Position numbers and translations under genes: made by a program. Of a DNA stretch of 64,000 nucleotides, positions 61,365 to 64,000 are shown piece after piece (the stretch's first letter is position 1; every line of letters begins with the position of its first letter). The stretch comes from Frisingicoccus sp009929615. GTDB taxonomy: Bacteria > Bacillota > Clostridia > Lachnospirales > Lachnospiraceae. The stretch is taken from the NCBI GenBank assembly GCA_028692275.1, contig JAQUXR010000003.1:1-64000 (forward strand), in the 5' to 3' direction. The notes under the pieces are model-generated. The model was given only the letters and a program-made list of their open reading frames with translations. It was not told the origin of the DNA and made no database searches.

Positions 61365-62321
61365 CTATGACAAAGAATGGCAGAGTCCATTAATGGATTC
61401 CGATAGGGTATAACTCATTTGAATAACAATTTCATCAATATTTTTCGGTGTTACAAACATATTAATCATCTCAGGGGACATCAGTTCCCGCATCAGCTGA
61501 TAACGTTCCTGTTCATCAAAAGGTGCTACGCCCTCCCATATTCTGTCCGAAAGTCTGTTTTTCGTTTCCTCCATAATAGCCAGCAGATTTCCCACGGCAT
61601 CATTGACAATCGTCGCCGCATCAATGACTGTCGGAATCCCTATGGCAATTACCGGAATTCCCATGCTTTCTTCATCTATTCCGAAGCGGCGGTTTCCTAC
61701 CCCCGCCCCGGGAGCTATCCCTGTATTTGTAATCTGAATCGTTTTATTAAGCCGTTTGACACTGCGTGCCGCCAGTGCATCAATAACAATGAGAACTTCC
61801 GGCTTCGTTTCCCTAACCGCTCCAAGTAAAATCTCTCTTGTTTCAATGCCCGTCTGAGCCATAACCCCCGGTGCTAAAGCACTGACGCATCCCATCCCCC
61901 GGGTAATCTCCGAATTTCTTCCATATTCCTGAATCAAATGCCGGGTAATAAACAAATGCTCAATCGTCATAGGTCCCAAAGCATCCGGTGCCATATCCTG
62001 ATTGCCCACTCCGGCAACTAATATTTTCTTATTTTTTATATCCGGCATCAAATTTCGAAGCTGTTCTGCCACCTCCTCCGTAATTTCACGGTGATAACTG
62101 ACATCCGTTTGGTCCAGTTCAGGAACCTCCAGAGTAATGTAATCCCCCATAGCCTTTCCCATCTTTTCTGCACCCTTTTCATTTTCTATTTGCACATGTA
62201 CCACACGAATGCCCGATGTCCGTCCATTTTCCTCTGTAATGGATACGCCCTGCAGTTCTTCCGCCCCCTGAAACATTTCAGCATTTTCAATAGCCAGGTC
62301 TGTTCTTATTGAAGGATTCAT
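61365..62321 (-). CDS. gpr: Germination protease GPR
   Basis: About 318 residues. The pro-segment has the RTDLAIE motif near residue 6 that resembles the SASP cleavage site; KKILVAGVGNQDMAPDALGP and GAVRETKPEVLIVIDALAARSV are the family core. It degrades small acid-soluble spore proteins at germination. The ATG at 62321 follows AAAGGGTGG; a GTG at 62330 overlaps that site. Confidence 0.94.
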   Translation of the reverse strand: MNPSIRTDLAIENAEMFQGAEELQGVSITEENGRTSGIRVVHVQIENEKGAEKMGKAMGDYITLEVPELDQTDVSYHREITEEVAEQLRNLMPDIKNKKILVAGVGNQDMAPDALGPMTIEHLFITRHLIQEYGRNSEITRGMGCVSALAPGVMAQTGIETREILLGAVRETKPEVLIVIDALAARSVKRLNKTIQITNTGIAPGAGVGNRRFGIDEESMGIPVIAIGIPTVIDAATIVNDAVGNLLAIMEETKNRLSDRIWEGVAPFDEQERYQLMRELMSPEMINMFVTPKNIDEIVIQMSYTLSESINGLCHSLS

Positions 62322-62381
62322 ACATTCCACCCTTTTCCTCTTTTTTTATTTTATTTTTTCCAAAAGATTTCATATTATGTA

Positions 62382-62410
62382 TTGACATTTAGACCGTATT
62401 CCCCTATTAT
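62382..62410 (+). promoter_or_regulatory. Sigma-A promoter of rpsT
   Basis: Perfect TTGACA, a 17-nt spacer and TATTAT on the plus strand, leaving a leader of about 80 nt before rpsT. Confidence 0.85.
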
Positions 62411-62496
62411 ATAAGGGTATGTTTACATTAGAACGTCCGTGTCCGGCTATAATGAATATACAAGCTAATAATATTCAATAAAGGGAGGTGTCCAGA

Positions 62497-62760
62497 TTGG
62501 CTAACATCAAATCTGCAAAGAAAAGAATCCTTGTTAATCAGACAAAGGCTATGAGAAATAAGATGGTGAAATCCGCTGTTAAGACCGCTGTTAAGAAAGT
62601 AGACGCAGCAGTTGCAGCGAATGATAAAGAGCTGGCTACAGCTGAATTATTAACAGCTACCAGCATTATAGATAAAGCAGCTTCTAAAGGTATTTATCAT
62701 AAGAATACTGCTTCCAGAAAAATCAGTCGTATGAATATTGCTGTAAACAAATTAGCATAA
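62497..62760 (+). CDS. rpsT: 30S ribosomal protein S20
   Basis: An 87-residue basic helical protein (ANIKSAKKRILVNQTKAMRNKM, AASKGIYHKNTASRKISRMN) that binds 16S rRNA. The start is TTG at 62497, 8 nt after GGGAGG, which gives the normal N-terminus MANIKSAKK; a GTG at 62488 would add three residues and overlap the site. A non-AUG start for rpsT is also known in E. coli, where it is UUG. It is divergent from gpr. Confidence 0.95.
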   Translation: MANIKSAKKRILVNQTKAMRNKMVKSAVKTAVKKVDAAVAANDKELATAELLTATSIIDKAASKGIYHKNTASRKISRMNIAVNKLA

Positions 62761-62788
62761 TTCCTACCCGATTAAGTATGAACTTCAT

Positions 62789-62829
62789 GTCCAATGAATA
62801 CACCACCCTCGTATTCATTGGACGTTTTT
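62789..62829 (+). terminator. Terminator of rpsT
   Basis: GTCCAATGAATA/TATTCATTGGAC stem with a loop of about 10 nt, followed by GTTTTT. Confidence 0.9.
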
Positions 62830-62833
62830 CGCG

Positions 62834-63026
62834 TTGGCAATGAGCCATGCAAAAAAATAGAGAACTGTCCGTGTTGTGCTTGCACATAAATGGACAGTTC
62901 TTTATTTTTTTATAGGGCGAAGCCCGCGACTCTTGTCGGCAATGCAAAGCATTGCTGACCTACGCACCATCAGGTGCTTCCCGCTGAGATGAAGCGTAGC
63001 GGAATCGAAGTTACGGCTCATTGCCC
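62834..63026. repeat. Multi-hairpin intergenic element bounded by an inverted repeat
   Basis: The 11-bp arms GGCAATGAGCC (62836-62846) and GGCTCATTGCC (63015-63025) bound about 190 nt. Inside, in order: a terminator-like hairpin AGAACTGTCC/GGACAGTTCT with T tract (62861-62911), GGGC-GAA-GCCC, TCGGCAATGC-AAA-GCATTGCTGA, GCACC-ATCA-GGTGC and CCGCT/AGCGG. It codes for no convincing protein. The form fits a MITE-like or REP-like dispersed element or a structured RNA. The rest of the 353-nt gap between rpsT and tetR holds the rpsT terminator and the tetR promoter. Confidence 0.65.
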
Positions 63027-63049
63027 AAACTTCAACACTTTTCTTCGTC

Positions 63050-63078
63050 TTGACTCCAAAAATTAAAAATGATACAAT
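63050..63078 (+). promoter_or_regulatory. Promoter of the TetR gene
   Basis: TTGACT, a 17-nt spacer and TACAAT on the plus strand, 35 nt before the ATG. Confidence 0.8.
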
Positions 63079-63113
63079 TGTTACATATATGAGTTTACAA
63101 AGGAGGACTATCC

Positions 63114-63641
63114 ATGGACAAAAGAAAAGAAGCAAATATGCGTGTTAAGAGTAATATTGTCAACGCACTGATTGATTTGATGAAAGAAAAGAATTATAAC
63201 GATATATCTATTTCAGAAATTACAGCCCGTGCCGGTGTTTCCAGGGTCTCCTATTATAGAAACTATAGCAGCAAAGAAGATATTCTCACAGAAAATCTTG
63301 GCAGACTTATCGAATGTTTTACCGCTGAACTGGACGACATCCCTCAGCACACCCCTGTGCGACGGATAATGACTATCTTTTTCCATACTGCCCGAGAAAA
63401 CCAGTCTATCTTCCTTCTGTTACATCATGCAGGCATGGACAGCCAGCTTCAGGAAAGTCTGGATAGGCTCATCCTCTCGTCCACCCACTTTCCTACTCTG
63501 GACAGCCGCCGCACTTACCCTGCCTATTTATTTTCCGGTGCCCTATTCCGCCTTTTAATCCAATGGTACAATAACGGCATGACCGAAAATGACAGCGAAC
63601 TTTCGAATATATTCTGTCAATATATGGATGGTCTTTTATGA
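63114..63641 (+). CDS. TetR/AcrR family transcriptional regulator
   Basis: A 175-residue regulator. The N-terminal helix-turn-helix is NVNALIDLMKEKNYNDISISEITARAGVSRVSYYRNY-like (ISEITARAGVSRVSYYRNYSSK), with a ligand-binding C-terminal domain of unknown specificity. AAAGGAGG precedes the ATG. No obvious target gene is adjacent: rpsT lies upstream and holA is convergent. It interrupts the usual holA-rpsT neighbourhood together with the hairpin element. Confidence 0.9.
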   Translation: MDKRKEANMRVKSNIVNALIDLMKEKNYNDISISEITARAGVSRVSYYRNYSSKEDILTENLGRLIECFTAELDDIPQHTPVRRIMTIFFHTARENQSIFLLLHHAGMDSQLQESLDRLILSSTHFPTLDSRRTYPAYLFSGALFRLLIQWYNNGMTENDSELSNIFCQYMDGLL

Positions 63642-64000
63642 ATTTGATGAAAGGCCTATAATCAATAACTCTACGGCCATCTGGTCATTTAAACGCCCTG
63701 TTTTCACTGCCTCCTCCTGCTCTACACAGGCTTCTACAGCCTGTCTGAGTTCCAGAAGAGAAAAGTGACCACACAGGGCTTTATTTTTACGCACAATAAA
63801 ATCCCTTATCCCCATTCGTTCTGCAATGACGTGGTCAGGATATCCCTTTCCCTGCAAATCCTTAATTTGATACAACTGATTAAACTGTCTTGCAATCCAA
63901 TAGAGAATACGCATTGGCGGTTCTTTTAAAGCAAGTAAATCATAGTAGAGTTTTAATGCCATCACCTGTTTCTTTTCTGCCACAGCTCGAATCATGTCAA
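63636..64000 (-). CDS. holA: DNA polymerase III delta subunit HolA (partial, C-terminus)
   Basis: The frame is open to the window edge and covers the last 121 or so codons. VMALKLYYDLLALKEPPMRILYWIARQFNQLY and AERMGIRDFIVRKNKAL match the C-terminal domain III of HolA, the clamp-loader delta subunit. The gene is convergent with tetR, with a 6-nt overlap of the 3' ends. Confidence 0.88.
   Translation of the reverse strand, partial: DMIRAVAEKKQVMALKLYYDLLALKEPPMRILYWIARQFNQLYQIKDLQGKGYPDHVIAERMGIRDFIVRKNKALCGHFSLLELRQAVEACVEQEEAVKTGRLNDQMAVELLIIGLSSNS

Noticed and set aside
62723..63135. Two overlapping minus-strand reading frames of 74 and 77 codons
   Set aside because: They run across the rpsT terminator and the hairpin element, have no ribosome sites, and look like translations of a noncoding structured repeat.
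1..64000. CRISPR array, prophage or integrative element
   Set aside because: No regularly spaced direct repeats, integrase, or phage structural genes were seen; the tRNA-Ser 3' end is not followed by an integrase or an obvious att duplication.

Overview
The window looks like a chromosomal segment of a spore-forming, anaerobic Firmicute of the Clostridia, most likely family Lachnospiraceae. Evidence is the low-to-moderate GC content, strong Gram-positive Shine-Dalgarno sites, sporulation genes (sigK, spoIIP, gpr), a perfect CIRCE element before hrcA, an IreB/RuvX/DUF1292 cluster, RNase J and DUF1836. The genus cannot be fixed from sequence alone. Almost all genes lie on the minus strand. I see no prophage, CRISPR array, rRNA operon or insertion sequence.

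Layout, in window order. (1) 1-2560: a minus-strand unit made of a consensus promoter, tRNA-Ser(CGA), a cyclic-di-GMP-I (GEMM) riboswitch with a terminator, a GNAT acetyltransferase and a large membrane sensor with two periplasmic-type binding domains that runs off the edge. (2) 2568-10590: a D-allose utilisation operon (LacI regulator, AlsA, AlsC, AlsE, AlsK, AlsB, then RpiB and a second, unusual ROK protein) with a clear promoter and LacI-type operator. (3) 10714-21825: asd, a phosphatase/YdcF pair, an NlpC/P60 protein, a small acidic membrane protein with an S1-domain protein, a PHP phosphoesterase overlapping an OLD-like ATPase-TOPRIM protein, an orphan NMT1-type binding protein with a DUF362 ferredoxin protein, a CPBP protease, DUF1836 and a YerC/TrpR-type regulator. 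(4) 21886-31406: plsC, sigK, an MBL hydrolase, and a conserved RNA-metabolism block (U32 peptidase, TrmR, a truncated MltG-like protein, YlbF, RNase J, DUF1292, RuvX, IreB, MtaB). (5) 31602-41582: an HPr-like protein without the phosphorylatable His, ThiI with its cysteine desulfurase, RsmE, PrmA, and the dnaJ-dnaK-grpE-hrcA heat-shock operon under CIRCE, with a divergent YbaK deacylase. (6) 41662-51801: an Rpn-type nuclease, then an oligopeptide ABC transporter operon that ends with a dipeptide epimerase and a transglutaminase-like protein. (7) 51783-57562: a lipoprotein, HemW, a MaoC-type hydratase facing a sigma-54 activator (with a sigma-54 promoter between them), and LepA. (8) 57635-64000: a two-component system, SpoIIP, GPR, ribosomal protein S20, a multi-hairpin intergenic element, a TetR regulator and the end of holA.

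How the parts fit. Regions 5 to 8 keep the classical Firmicutes order holA-rpsT-gpr-spoIIP-lepA-hemW-hrcA-grpE-dnaK-dnaJ-prmA-rsmE-...-mtaB, interrupted by accessory insertions (tetR, the two-component system, the sigma-54/MaoC pair, the peptide operon, rpn, thiI/nifS). Region 4 keeps ireB-ruvX-DUF1292-mltG-trmR-U32 with RNase J and YlbF added. The most interesting non-housekeeping material is the c-di-GMP-controlled tRNA/GNAT/sensor unit, the ATPase-TOPRIM-PHP pair with a four-cysteine cluster, the sigma-54/MaoC pair, the peptide-epimerase-transglutaminase operon, and the structured repeat-like element beside tetR.
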